A program made the translations under genes and the position numbers. The notes beneath the pieces are model-generated. The model was not told the origin of the DNA and did not search any database. It worked only from the letters and a program-made list of their open reading frames with translations. From Kineococcus mangrovi (GTDB lineage Bacteria; Actinomycetota; Actinomycetes; Actinomycetales; Kineococcaceae), in the NCBI RefSeq assembly GCF_041320705.1, contig NZ_JBGGTQ010000005.1, positions 62,001 to 126,000 on the forward strand: a stretch of 64,000 bases of DNA. The letters are read 5' to 3'. Below, one piece after another: positions 48,178 through 56,640 of the stretch (positions are counted from its first letter, which is position 1; each line of letters begins with the position of its first letter).

Positions 48178-49734
48178 TCAGCGCACGTCGCGGAGCGTGG
48201 CCTGCGCGGCGTCCAGCCACGCTCGGCGGGCCCGCAGGGCCTCCTCGGCGCGCGACAGCGCCCGTGCGTCCCCGGAGGCCCGCGCCTTCTCGACGTCGGT
48301 CTCGAGGTCGCGGATGGCGTCCTCGAGCTGGCTGGCCAGCCCCCCGGCCCGGGCCTGCGCCTCGGGGTTGCCCCGCGACCAGCGGGCCTGCTCGGCGTCG
48401 CGGACGGCCGTCTCGACCGCGCGCAGCCGGCCCTCGACCCGGCCGAGGTCGGCGCGCGGCACCTTGCCGGCGGCGTCCCAGCGGTCCTGGATGCCGCCGA
48501 GGGCCTTCTTCGTCGCGGCGAGGTCCTTGATCGGCAGGAGCGCCTCGGCCTCGGTGAGCAGCTGCTCCTTGACGACGAGGTTGTCCTTGAACTCCTCGTC
48601 GACCGCGTCGTTGGCGGCGGTGCGGGCGGCGAAGAACACGTCCTGGGCGGCGCGGAAGCGGTCCCACAGCGCGTCGTCGTCCTTGCGCCCGAGGCGGCCG
48701 GCCGCCTTCCAGCGGTCCATCAGCGCGCGGTAGGCGTTCGTCGTCCCGCGCCAGTCGGTCGAGGTCGACAGCGCCTCGGCCTCGGTGACGAGCTTCTCCT
48801 TCTCGGAGCGGATCGAGGTGCGCTGCTCGCCGAGCGCGGCGAAGTGGTGCCGGCGCATCTTGTCGAACGCGCTGCGGGCGTGGCTGAAGCGCTTCCACAG
48901 CTCGTCCTCGGAGCGCTTGTCGAGCCGGCCCTCGCGCTGGGCGGCTTTCCAGTCCTCGAACAGGGTCCGCAGCCGCTCACCCGAGGCGCGCCACTGCACC
49001 TTCTCCGGGTCCCGCCCGGCGATGGCCTCGGCCTCCTCCACGATCGCCAGGCGCGCGGTGCGCAGCTCCTCGCGGTGGGCGGCGCGGGCCCGGTCGGCGG
49101 CCGCGCGGGCCTCGTCGGCGACCGTGGCCAGGGCCTCCACCCGGGCCGCGAGCGCGTCGAGGTCGCCGACGGCGCGCGTCTCGGCCAGCGCGGTGCGCAG
49201 ACCGTTGACGCCGGCCACGATGTCCTTGCCGCCGAGCTCGGTGCTGCGCAGGCGCTGGTCGAAGAGGTCGACCTGGGCCACCAGTTCCTCGTACTTGCGC
49301 ACGAAGTAGGCGACGGCCTCCTCCGGCGTGGCGTCGGGGTAGGCGCCCACCTCGTGCTCACCGTCGGCGCGCCGCACCCAGACCGTGCCGTTCTCGTCGA
49401 CGCGGCCGAAGGCCGCCGCGGCGTCCCGGTCGACGCTGGTGGTGTGACCGACCTCGCCCGCCTCGGGCGCCACGGCCGTGGGCGGGGCCGGCGGCTGCAC
49501 CGGGCGGGGGGTGGGCCGGACGGCGCCCGGCGTGGGCCGCGGCGAGGGAGCCGGGGCGGGCTGCTCGGCGGGCTGCTCGGCGGCCGGTCCAGCGGCTTGC
49601 CCGTCCGGCTGCCCGTCCGGCTGCCCCGCCGGATCGGCGGGTGCCGCCGCGGGGGCGTCGAGGGTGGTCTCGGGGGTCTGAGGGGTGTCCGCCACGTCCT
49701 GGGGGGACGCCGGCTCCTGGGGCTGCTCGGTCAC
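48178..49734 (-). CDS. DUF349 coiled-coil protein
   Basis: A 518-residue cytoplasmic protein. The first ~120 residues are Pro/Ala/Gln-rich with short repeats (GQPDGQPDGQ), followed by a small beta-rich segment. Then come four or more DUF349-like helical repeats, each with a W-(K/R)-A...R...LW-x-RF pattern (for example ALMDRWKAAGRLGRKDDDALWDRFRAAQ). DUF349 proteins have unknown function. GTG 49734 follows TAGAAT by seven bases, so it is probably leaderless; ATG 49743 overlaps that element. Confidence 0.85.
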   Translation of the reverse strand: MTEQPQEPASPQDVADTPQTPETTLDAPAAAPADPAGQPDGQPDGQAAGPAAEQPAEQPAPAPSPRPTPGAVRPTPRPVQPPAPPTAVAPEAGEVGHTTSVDRDAAAAFGRVDENGTVWVRRADGEHEVGAYPDATPEEAVAYFVRKYEELVAQVDLFDQRLRSTELGGKDIVAGVNGLRTALAETRAVGDLDALAARVEALATVADEARAAADRARAAHREELRTARLAIVEEAEAIAGRDPEKVQWRASGERLRTLFEDWKAAQREGRLDKRSEDELWKRFSHARSAFDKMRRHHFAALGEQRTSIRSEKEKLVTEAEALSTSTDWRGTTNAYRALMDRWKAAGRLGRKDDDALWDRFRAAQDVFFAARTAANDAVDEEFKDNLVVKEQLLTEAEALLPIKDLAATKKALGGIQDRWDAAGKVPRADLGRVEGRLRAVETAVRDAEQARWSRGNPEAQARAGGLASQLEDAIRDLETDVEKARASGDARALSRAEEALRARRAWLDAAQATLRDVR

Positions 49735-49741
49735 CTGCCTC

Positions 49742-49747
49742 ATTCTA
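49742..49747 (-). promoter_or_regulatory. Probable -10 element, leaderless DUF349 transcript
   Basis: On the reverse strand TAGAAT precedes GTG 49734 by seven bases. It diverges from the TACGCT (49813-49818) of the MBL gene. Confidence 0.5.
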
Positions 49748-49812
49748 GGTCCCCAGTCCCCCGGACGGCACGGGCCGTGACCACGAGCCGCCGCCCGGTC
49801 GCTGCCGGTCAC

Positions 49813-49818
49813 TACGCT
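49813..49818 (+). promoter_or_regulatory. Probable -10 element, leaderless MBL hydrolase transcript
   Basis: TACGCT six bases before GTG 49825; no Shine-Dalgarno. Confidence 0.5.
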
Positions 49819-49824
49819 GACCCC

Positions 49825-50499
49825 GTGATCGTCGACCGGATCGAGGCGTCCGTCTTCGGGACGAACTGCTACGTGCTGGCCCCCGAGGACGGTGCCGAGT
49901 GCGTCGTCGTCGACCCCGGCGCGGGGGTGAGCGACCGGCTCGCCGACGTCCTGCGCCGCCGCCGCCTCAAGCCCGTGGCCGTGCTGCTGACCCACGGGCA
50001 CCTCGACCACACGTTCTCGCTCACCCCGGTGTGCGGGGCCCACGGCGTCGCGGCGACCATCCACGCCGACGACGCCCACCGGTTGCGCGACCCGCTGCGC
50101 GACCTCGGGGGGCCGCTGCGGGCGGCCCTGGAGGCGACGACGGGACGCGTCACCTGGAAGGAGCCCGACGAGGTCGTCACCGTGCAGGACGCGCAGCGCT
50201 GGTCCGGCGCGGGTCTGGGGCTGACGGTCTCGCACGCGCCGGGCCACACCGAGGGCTCGGTCCTGTTCGCCGTCGACCGGCCGGGCCGGGCCGGGCTCGT
50301 GCTGTCCGGTGACGTCCTGTTCGCGGGGTCGATCGGCCGCACGGACCTGCCCGGCGGGGACCCGGTCGCCATGCGCCGCAGCCTCGTCGAGAAGGTGCTC
50401 ACCCTCGACGACGCCGTGGACGTGCTGCCCGGGCACGGGCCGGCCACGACCGTCGGCCGCGAGCGCGCCACGAACCCGCACCTGCTCGCGCTGCGCTGA
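49825..50499 (+). CDS. Metallo-beta-lactamase-fold hydrolase (glyoxalase II-like)
   Basis: A 224-residue MBL-fold protein. The metal motif THGHLDH lies at residues ~53-59, the next ligand in SHAPGHTEGS (~136), an Asp in LSGDVLFAGSIGRTDL, and a final His in LPGHGPATT. It opens FGTNCYVLAPEDG, typical of glyoxalase II-like thioesterases. A homologue lies near rel in Mycobacterium (Rv2581c). It probably hydrolyses a glutathione- or mycothiol-type thioester, but the substrate is not shown by sequence. Confidence 0.9.
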   Translation: MIVDRIEASVFGTNCYVLAPEDGAECVVVDPGAGVSDRLADVLRRRRLKPVAVLLTHGHLDHTFSLTPVCGAHGVAATIHADDAHRLRDPLRDLGGPLRAALEATTGRVTWKEPDEVVTVQDAQRWSGAGLGLTVSHAPGHTEGSVLFAVDRPGRAGLVLSGDVLFAGSIGRTDLPGGDPVAMRRSLVEKVLTLDDAVDVLPGHGPATTVGRERATNPHLLALR

Positions 50500-50512
50500 C
50501 TCTGGGGGCGGG

Positions 50513-51187
50513 TCAGTCCCGGACCAGCACCCCGAGGTGCTCGGCGAACGACGGTGCGAGCTGCAGGAGCTGGCCGGGGCCGACGATCGCCCCGCGCAGG
50601 TCGCCGACCCCGTCGAGGCCGTCGGTGATGTCGCTGCCGCGCAGGTCGACGGCCTCGAGCCGGGCACCGCTGACGTCGAGGCGGCCGATCCGGCACCCGG
50701 TGAACCGCACGCGCAGCAGGCGGGCCGAGCCCAGGTCCACGTCCCGCAGGTCGACCCCGTCGAAGGTGACGTCCACGAGCTCGGCCCCGCGCAGGTTCGC
50801 GAAGTCGACGCGACCGCCCCGCACCAGCACCCGGTTCCACGTCGCGGACGACAGGTCCAGGGCGCCGATGCGGCAGCCCTCCAGGACGGTCTCGCGCCAG
50901 GTCCCGGCGCGCCAGGGGGCCTCGGTCGCCCCCAGACCGGCCACGCGGCAGTCGACGAGCCGGGCCCCCGCCAGGTGCAGGCCGTCGGCGCGCGCCGAGC
51001 GGACGACGCAGCCGAGCAGCTGCGCGTCGCGGGCGTCGGCCCCGGACAGGTCGAGGTCGGCCGGGAACAGCTCCCCGTCGTGCGCACCGGCCGGCACCGG
51101 CGGCCGGGTGCGGCGCACCAGGTCGTCCTCGTCCGCGGGCAGGTCCGGGACCGGCAGGGCGGGGGTCGTCCCGGGGGGCTTGGGCAC
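50513..51187 (-). CDS. Pentapeptide-repeat protein
   Basis: A 224-residue protein. From about residue 45 it shows A(D/N)LXX-type pentapeptide repeats (for example DLDLSGADARDAQLLG, FANLRGAEL, VDLRDVDLGSARLLR), which fold into a right-handed beta-helix. Some such proteins mimic DNA and protect gyrase, but most have no known role. GTG 51187 was chosen because CAGGCT (reverse strand) is seven bases upstream; the frame extends to GTG 51229. Confidence 0.78.
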   Translation of the reverse strand: MPKPPGTTPALPVPDLPADEDDLVRRTRPPVPAGAHDGELFPADLDLSGADARDAQLLGCVVRSARADGLHLAGARLVDCRVAGLGATEAPWRAGTWRETVLEGCRIGALDLSSATWNRVLVRGGRVDFANLRGAELVDVTFDGVDLRDVDLGSARLLRVRFTGCRIGRLDVSGARLEAVDLRGSDITDGLDGVGDLRGAIVGPGQLLQLAPSFAEHLGVLVRD

Positions 51188-51284
51188 GGGCCGCAGCCTG
51201 GCACACGCCACCGGCGGGCGCCGCGACACCAGGACCCCCGCTCGGGGTCGGTTGCCCGAGGGATCCTCGCCCGAGGGCCGCCGG

Positions 51285-51959
51285 TCAGGAGACCGCGACG
51301 TCCTCGGCGGCGAACCCGAGGACGCGGACGCGGCCGTCGGGGGCGGCGAGCACCCGCCCGCGCGCGAGGAGCACCCCGTCGCGGGGCGGGGCGAGGCGGA
51401 ACCGCACGTCGTAGGGCAGGCCGGTCGCGGCCGAGGACCGCAGGGCGGTGGCGACCAGCGTGCGGTCCTCCTCGTGCACGCCGCGCCGCAGCCACTCCGG
51501 CAGCGGGGCGTGCCCGGGGGTGGGGCCCAGCCCGCACAACGCCCCGCTGCGCGCGTCCCAGGAGACGGTGTCCCCGGCGGCGTCGTACTCCCACGCCCCG
51601 GTCGTCTCGCTGGGCAGGGCGGCCTCCCCGGCGGCGCGCAGGTCCACGCCCCGCCCGGCGGCGGGCAGCACCCCGGCGAGCCGGGCGCGCAGCGCGGCGG
51701 GGACGAGGTGGAGGGTGGCCGAGGAGCGCACGTCGGCCAGGACGCGGGCGAGGGCCTCGTAGCCGAGGCCGTCGCCCTGGACCACGAGGCGCTCGTCGGC
51801 GCCCTGCTGGTCGTCGAGCGCGACGGCGTCGACCAGCACGGTCAGCGCGGGGTCGGGGGCGTCGGGCAGGTCGTCGCCCCACAGGGCCTCGAGGGCGGTG
51901 CGGACCCGCTCGGCCCTGCGCCGCAGGTGGTGCTCACGGCTGAGTGCGTCCGGCACCAC
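51285..51959 (-). CDS. PAS-domain protein with unidentified N-terminal part
   Basis: A 224-residue protein. The C-terminal ~100 residues form a PAS_3-like fold (GAWEYDAAGDTVSWDARSGALCGL, then the WLRRGVHEEDRTLVATAL helix and VRFRL strand). The N-terminal ~110 residues are helical, with no known domain. No kinase, GGDEF or phosphatase domain is attached. The GTG start follows AAGGGGG. It may be an input module for a partner encoded elsewhere. Confidence 0.75.
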   Translation of the reverse strand: MVPDALSREHHLRRRAERVRTALEALWGDDLPDAPDPALTVLVDAVALDDQQGADERLVVQGDGLGYEALARVLADVRSSATLHLVPAALRARLAGVLPAAGRGVDLRAAGEAALPSETTGAWEYDAAGDTVSWDARSGALCGLGPTPGHAPLPEWLRRGVHEEDRTLVATALRSSAATGLPYDVRFRLAPPRDGVLLARGRVLAAPDGRVRVLGFAAEDVAVS

Positions 51960-52303
51960 CGACCCCCTTCGCGGCCGCCGCGGTGGGCGTCCTCCTCCTG
52001 GTCGCGTCCGCAGCCCGTCCCGGTGCGGCGGCTGAGCGCACTAGGCAGTGAACCGCCCCGCACGGACGGTGACAAGCCCGCGCGCGAGCCCCGTCCCGCC
52101 GCTCCGGTGACGTGGTCCGTTCCCTCCACCGGGTCACGCTCTGCCACCGCGCGGATCGGCGGCGAGGGGCCGACGGCCGGGCGGTGCCGTCGTCGGCGGT
52201 CGACGTGGTCGCGACCCCTCCTGGTCCGAGGAGCTGGTCAAGCGACCTGGACGAGCGACCAGAAGGTCTCCGCGACGCGGTCCCGGTGTGCGACGATCGC
52301 GCC
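51960..52303. promoter_or_regulatory. Divergent intergenic region with clustered GGTC/GACC inverted repeats
   Basis: No gene is seen in these 344 bases. Close to the TetR gene, GGTC and GACC arms recur as GGTCGCGACC (52207-52216, perfect palindrome), GGTC-AAGC-GACC (52237-52248) and GACC-AGAA-GGTC (52257-52268). This fits an autoregulated TetR operator region. GACGAT (52292-52297) is the candidate -10. Confidence 0.45.
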
Positions 52304-52957
52304 GTGGCCCCGCCCCGACCCCGACGCGACCCCGGCGCGAAGCGGGACGAGCTCATCGCCGCCGCCGCCCGCGTCATGAGCCGGGAGGGCGTGGCCGCCA
52401 CGACGACCCGCCGCATCGCCGAGGAGGCCCGCGTCCCCCTGGGGACCGTCCACTACTGGTTCGCCACCAAGGACGAACTCCTCCGCGAGGTCGCCGCCGC
52501 CCACCTCCAGCAGGTCCACGCCGCCGGTCGCGACGCCGAGGTCGGCGCCGGGGAGCAGGGGCAGGGGCGGGCCGCCCAGGAGGCGCTCGCCCGGCTGCGC
52601 GCGGCGCTCGCGGCCGAGGGGTCCTTCGACACGGGCCGGCGGCTGTCCCTCTACGAGCTGACGACCTGGTCGTTGCGGACCGAGGGCCAGGCGGGCACGG
52701 CGCGCGAGCAGTACCGCGCCATGCGGGCCGCGGCGCGGTCGTCGTGCGAACCCTGGTTGCGGGCGCACGGGCCGCGGGGCGCGGACGCGGTGGCCGGCAC
52801 CGAACGGCTGGAGGCGTTGTCCGCCCTCGTCGTGGCCCTCTTCGACGGGCTGGCCCTCAGCGAGCTCGCCGACCCGGAGGGGACACCGAGCGAGGCGGTG
52901 CTGGAACTGTTCAGCGACGTGCTCGGGGCGTGGGTCGCGTCGGCCTCCGGCCCGTGA
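52304..52957 (+). CDS. TetR-family transcriptional regulator
   Basis: A 217-residue repressor. The N-terminal DNA-binding domain reads KRDELIAAAARVMSREGVAATTTRRIAEEARVPLGTVHYWFATKDELL (helix-turn-helix at ~30-50). The C-terminal ligand domain is unassigned. It is the rightward gene next to a region of GGTC/GACC repeats and is probably autoregulated. GTG 52304 lies six bases after GACGAT. No enzyme or exporter is adjacent that would reveal the ligand. Confidence 0.9.
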   Translation: MAPPRPRRDPGAKRDELIAAAARVMSREGVAATTTRRIAEEARVPLGTVHYWFATKDELLREVAAAHLQQVHAAGRDAEVGAGEQGQGRAAQEALARLRAALAAEGSFDTGRRLSLYELTTWSLRTEGQAGTAREQYRAMRAAARSSCEPWLRAHGPRGADAVAGTERLEALSALVVALFDGLALSELADPEGTPSEAVLELFSDVLGAWVASASGP

Positions 52958-53233
52958 GTGCCGGGAGCACCTGAGCTCGCGCACCACCTCGCCCCACCGG
53001 CCTCGTGAGCGCCCCGACGTCACCCCCCGGTGGGACCGACGCGCCCCCTCGACGCCCGACCGGCCCGACTCGTTGTGCCGCAGCGGTCTCCAGCGCAGGA
53101 ATCACCCGTCTGGCCCGGCCCCGGGAGGTTCAGACCGCCCCTGCCGGGACCGATGCACCTGAGGACACCAGCAGGGGACAGCTCAGGGCGGCGGGCCGAC
53201 CGCGGTCCGCGCCCCACGACCGGAAGGACAGAC
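52958..53233 (+). other. Leader region before the first roadblock gene
   Basis: About 276 bases with no credible gene. GGAAGG (53222-53227) is the ribosome site for GTG 53234. No convincing promoter hexamers or strong hairpin were found here. Confidence 0.3.
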
Positions 53234-53602
53234 GTGACCAACGTCGACGCCACCCTCAAGGCCTGCCTCGAGATCGACGGCGCCACCGCCGCCGCCCTCG
53301 TCGACTACGAGTCGGGCATGTCGCTCGGCCAGGTCGGTGGCGGGGCCATCGACCTCGACGTCGCCGCCGCCGGCAACACCGACGTCGTGCGCGCCAAGCT
53401 GCGCACCATGCAGCGCCTCGGCCTCAACGAGCAGATCGAGGACATCCTCATCACCCTCGGCACCCAGATCCACCTGATCCGCCTCATCCAGTCGCAGTCC
53501 GGCCAGGGCCTGTTCCTCTACCTGGTCCTGAAGAAGGACTCCTCGAACCTCGCCATGGCCCGGCGCCAGCTGACGATCCTCGAGCGCGACCTGGCCATCT
53601 GA
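53234..53602 (+). CDS. Roadblock/LC7-domain-like protein 1
   Basis: A 122-residue single-domain protein. The sequence ([22 protein letters not shown]...[14 protein letters not shown]...[16 protein letters not shown]...[21 protein letters not shown]) fits the roadblock/longin alpha-beta fold of MglB and CvnB, which act on small GTPases as GAPs or dimer scaffolds. It lies 124 bases before an MglA/CvnD-like GTPase gene. It differs strongly from the second roadblock protein downstream. GGAAGG is seven to eight bases before GTG 53234. Confidence 0.78.
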   Translation: MTNVDATLKACLEIDGATAAALVDYESGMSLGQVGGGAIDLDVAAAGNTDVVRAKLRTMQRLGLNEQIEDILITLGTQIHLIRLIQSQSGQGLFLYLVLKKDSSNLAMARRQLTILERDLAI

Positions 53603-53632
53603 GCCCTCCCGCACCACCAGCACGCCCCGCAC

Positions 53633-53678
53633 CGACGGCGGTCGGCCGGACGCTCCCGCGTCCGGCCGGCCGCCGTCG
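53633..53678 (+). terminator. 20-bp hairpin between roadblock 1 and the GTPase gene
   Basis: Arms 53633-53652 and 53659-53678 pair over 20 positions with one mismatch around a six-base loop. It may be a terminator for the first gene or an attenuator that lowers expression of the GTPase and second roadblock. Confidence 0.65.
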
Positions 53679-53726
53679 TGCACCGGGCCCGCACGGGCCC
53701 CGTCCACCCCGGCCACCAGGAGCCCC

Positions 53727-54326
53727 GTGAGCACGCCAGTCCGCAAAGTCGTCGTCACCGGGCCCTTCGGGGCGGGCAAGACGACGTTCGCCACGACCGT
53801 CACCCAGGGCCTGGACGGCGGGACGCTGACGACCACCGAGACCGGGGTCAGCGACGGGACCGCCGCGCTGAAGTCGTCCACGACCGTCGCCCTGGACCAC
53901 ACCAGCTTCGTCGTGCCGCCCGGGCCCGCCAGCGCCTGGGCGCCCACCCGCGTCAACCTGTTCGGCACCCCCGGCCAGGAGCGGTTCGCCTTCATGTGGG
54001 AGCTGCTCGCGCAGAACATGCACGGCTACCTCGTGCTCGTCGACGCCAGCCGCCCGGAGAGCATCGCCCAGGCCGCCGGCATCGTCGCCGCCTTCGCCCG
54101 CATCGCCCCCCGCAGCCCGCGACTCGTGGCCGTCAGCCGCTGGGCCGACCCCGCCGGGACCCGCACCCAGCTCGCCCACCTGCTGGGCACCGCGCCCTCG
54201 GCCCTGGTCGCGTGCGACCCGCGCGACCTGGCCCAGAGCACCGCCGTCCTGCGCCTGCTGCTCGACGGGGTCCACACGCTCGAGACCCTGGCGGCCCCGG
54301 TCCTGCCCGCGGGGGTGGACGCGTGA
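53727..54326 (+). CDS. MglA/CvnD-like small GTPase
   Basis: A 199-residue P-loop protein. G1 is TGPFGAGKTTF (residues ~10-20), the G3 region is LFGTPGQERFAF (~77-88), and the usual N(K/T)xD G4 is replaced by SRWAD (~133-137), so guanine specificity is not secured by sequence. This matches CvnD proteins of Streptomyces conservons, which pair with a sensor kinase (CvnA), a roadblock (CvnB) and a DUF742 protein (CvnC). Here cvnA and cvnC are absent and roadblock genes flank it. CAGGAG lies upstream of the GTG; the next gene overlaps by GTGA. Confidence 0.88.
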   Translation: MSTPVRKVVVTGPFGAGKTTFATTVTQGLDGGTLTTTETGVSDGTAALKSSTTVALDHTSFVVPPGPASAWAPTRVNLFGTPGQERFAFMWELLAQNMHGYLVLVDASRPESIAQAAGIVAAFARIAPRSPRLVAVSRWADPAGTRTQLAHLLGTAPSALVACDPRDLAQSTAVLRLLLDGVHTLETLAAPVLPAGVDA

Positions 54327-54709
54327 TCGTCAAGCAGCACGCCCTGCGGGTGAGCGGTGCGCTCAAACGCGACATCGACGGTGTGCGCAGGGTCCTCGTC
54401 GCCCGCACCGACGGTCTCGCCTTCCACGACGACGGCCCCGAGCGCGACCACGAGTCCGCGGCCGCCATCGTGGCCACCGTGCTCGGGATCGCCCAGCGCG
54501 CCGCCGCGGCCAACGCCCTCGGCGGGTTCGTGCAGACCACCGTCAAGGGCGCCGACGGCTGCCTCGTCGTCTACGGCGTCAACGACGGTCACGTCCTGGC
54601 CGTCGTCACCGACCCCTCCGTCAACCTCGTCCTGCTGGACCGGCTCGCGCTGCGGCTCGTCGCCGACCTCGCCGGCGCCGAGAACGGCGCGCCCGTCCGC
54701 GCCGGCTGA
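54323..54709 (+). CDS. Roadblock/LC7-domain protein 2 (CvnB-like)
   Basis: A 128-residue roadblock protein: DIDGVRRVLVARTDGLAFHDDGPERDHESAAAIVATVLGIAQRAAAA...FVQTTVKGADGCLVVYGV...VLAVVTDPSVNLVLLDRLALRLV. This is close to the CvnB consensus (VLGAVVLSADGL...A...G..L) and is the more typical of the two. It overlaps the GTPase stop by four bases, so the two are co-translated and probably form a complex. Confidence 0.88.
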   Translation: MIVKQHALRVSGALKRDIDGVRRVLVARTDGLAFHDDGPERDHESAAAIVATVLGIAQRAAAANALGGFVQTTVKGADGCLVVYGVNDGHVLAVVTDPSVNLVLLDRLALRLVADLAGAENGAPVRAG

Positions 54710-54759
54710 CCCCCCCCGGCAGCCGGGCAGAGCCGGGCAGAGCCCGACCCGGGAGTCCG

Positions 54760-54765
54760 TAGGAT
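54760..54765 (+). promoter_or_regulatory. Probable -10 element for aspS
   Basis: TAGGAT gives a start near 54772 and a ~39-base leader with GAAGGGAC before GTG 54811. A direct repeat AGCCGGGCAG occurs twice just upstream (54721-54740). Confidence 0.5.
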
Positions 54766-54810
54766 CGACCGTGCGCACCACCGCGCACTGACGATCGAAG
54801 GGACAACCCC

Positions 54811-56640
54811 GTGCTCCGCACCCACGAGGCCGGCAGCCTGCGCGCCGACCACGCCGGACAGACCGTGTCGCTCACCGGGTGGGTGGCACGTCGTCGGGAC
54901 CACGGGGGAGTGGCCTTCCTCGACCTGCGCGACGCCTCGGGCGTCGTGCAGGTCGTCGCCCGCGACGAGATCCTCGACGCCGGCGGTGCGCACGACCTGC
55001 GCAACGAGTACTGCGTCCGCATCACCGGCGACGTCCGGCTGCGCCCCGACGGCAACGAGAACGCCGCCATCCCCACCGGGGCCGTCGAGGTCGACACCAC
55101 CGAGCTCGAGGTCCTGTCCGAGGCCGCGCCGCTGCCCTTCCAGATCGACGACCACCTCAACGTCGGCGAGGAGGCGCGCCTGAGGTACCGCTACCTCGAC
55201 CTGCGCCGCACCGGTCCCGCCCGGGCGATCCGGCTGCGCGCGGCCGCGGGTCGCGCCGCCCGCGCGGTTCTGGAGGAGAACGCGTTCACCGAGGTCGAGA
55301 CGCCGACGCTGACCCGTTCCACGCCCGAGGGCGCCCGCGACTTCCTCGTCCCCGCGCGGCTGGCCCCCGGCTCCTGGTACGCGTTGCCGCAGAGCCCGCA
55401 GCTGTTCAAGCAGCTCCTCATGGTCGGCGGCGTCGAGCGCTACTACCAGCTCGCCCGCTGCTACCGCGACGAGGACTTCCGCGCCGACCGGCAGCCGGAG
55501 TTCACCCAGCTCGACATCGAGATGAGCTTCGTCGAGCAGGACGACGTCATCGACCTCGGCGAGCAGATCGTCGCCGCGCTGTGGAAGCTCGTCGGGTACG
55601 ACGTGCCGTTGCCGATCCCGCGCATGACGTACGAGGAGGCCATGCGCCGCTACGGGTCGGACAAGCCCGACCTGCGGTTCGGGATCGAGCTCGTCGAGTG
55701 CGCGGAGTTCTTCGCGGGCACGAGCTTCCGCGTGTTCCAGTCCCCGTACGTCGGCGCCGTCGTCATGCCCGGCGGGGCCTCCCAGCCGCGCAAGGTCCTC
55801 GACGCGTGGCAGGACTGGGCCAAGCAGCGCGGCGCGCGGGGGCTGGCCTACATCCTCGTCGGGGACGACGGCGAGCTGTCCGGCCCGGTGGCGAAGAACC
55901 TGTCCGAGACCGAGAAGGCCGGCATCGCCGCCCACGTCGGGGCGCACCCCGGCGACTGCATCTTCTTCGCCGCCGGGGCCGTGAACCCCTCCCGCGCGCT
56001 GCTGGGCGCGGCGCGCGGTGAGATCGCCCGCCGCACCGGCGCGATCGACGAGAGCGCCTGGTCGTTCCTGTGGGTCGTCGACGCGCCGATGTTCAAGCCC
56101 GCGGCCGAGGACGACGACGTGTCGATCGGCGGTGGGGCCTGGAACGCCGTGCACCACGCGTTCACCGCGCCCAAGCCGGACGTCGCCGACACGTTCGACA
56201 CCGACCCCGGATCGGCCCTGTCGAACGCCTACGACATCGTGTGCAACGGCAACGAGATCGGCGGGGGCTCCCTGCGCATCCACCGCCGGGACGTGCAGGA
56301 GCGCGTGTTCGCCGTCATGGGCATCTCCCCGCAGGACGCGCGGGAGAAGTTCGGTTTCCTGCTCGACGCGTTCTCCTTCGGCGCCCCGCCGCACGGCGGC
56401 ATCGCGTTCGGCTGGGACCGCGTCGTCGCGCTGCTCGCCGGGGCCGACTCCATCCGCGAGGTCATCGCGTTCCCCAAGTCCGGCGGCGGTTACGACCCGC
56501 TGACCGCCGCGCCCGCGCCGATCACCGCCCAGCAGCGCAAGGAGGCCGGCGTCGACGCGAAGCCCGACGCGCCGAAGGACGAGGCGCCGAAGGGCGAGGC
56601 GTCGAAGGGGTCGGCGGCCGGGGGCGACCCGCAGGGGTGA
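54811..56640 (+). CDS. aspS: Aspartyl-tRNA synthetase (probably non-discriminating, Asp/Asn)
   Basis: A 609-residue bacterial-type class IIb synthetase. The anticodon OB-fold has [19 protein letters not shown] with His31, the residue linked to non-discriminating AspRS in Pseudomonas (E. coli has Leu there), so it may also charge tRNA-Asn for GatCAB. Class II motif 2 is [20 protein letters not shown], the GAD insertion domain follows, and GIAFGWDR is motif 3. The last ~40 residues are a Lys/Ala/Pro-rich tail. Confidence 0.96.
   Translation: MLRTHEAGSLRADHAGQTVSLTGWVARRRDHGGVAFLDLRDASGVVQVVARDEILDAGGAHDLRNEYCVRITGDVRLRPDGNENAAIPTGAVEVDTTELEVLSEAAPLPFQIDDHLNVGEEARLRYRYLDLRRTGPARAIRLRAAAGRAARAVLEENAFTEVETPTLTRSTPEGARDFLVPARLAPGSWYALPQSPQLFKQLLMVGGVERYYQLARCYRDEDFRADRQPEFTQLDIEMSFVEQDDVIDLGEQIVAALWKLVGYDVPLPIPRMTYEEAMRRYGSDKPDLRFGIELVECAEFFAGTSFRVFQSPYVGAVVMPGGASQPRKVLDAWQDWAKQRGARGLAYILVGDDGELSGPVAKNLSETEKAGIAAHVGAHPGDCIFFAAGAVNPSRALLGAARGEIARRTGAIDESAWSFLWVVDAPMFKPAAEDDDVSIGGGAWNAVHHAFTAPKPDVADTFDTDPGSALSNAYDIVCNGNEIGGGSLRIHRRDVQERVFAVMGISPQDAREKFGFLLDAFSFGAPPHGGIAFGWDRVVALLAGADSIREVIAFPKSGGGYDPLTAAPAPITAQQRKEAGVDAKPDAPKDEAPKGEASKGSAAGGDPQG

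Noticed and set aside
54721-54740. Direct repeat AGCCGGGCAG x2 as an attachment or transposon site
   Set aside because: Only two short copies in low-complexity GC-rich DNA, with no mobile gene nearby.
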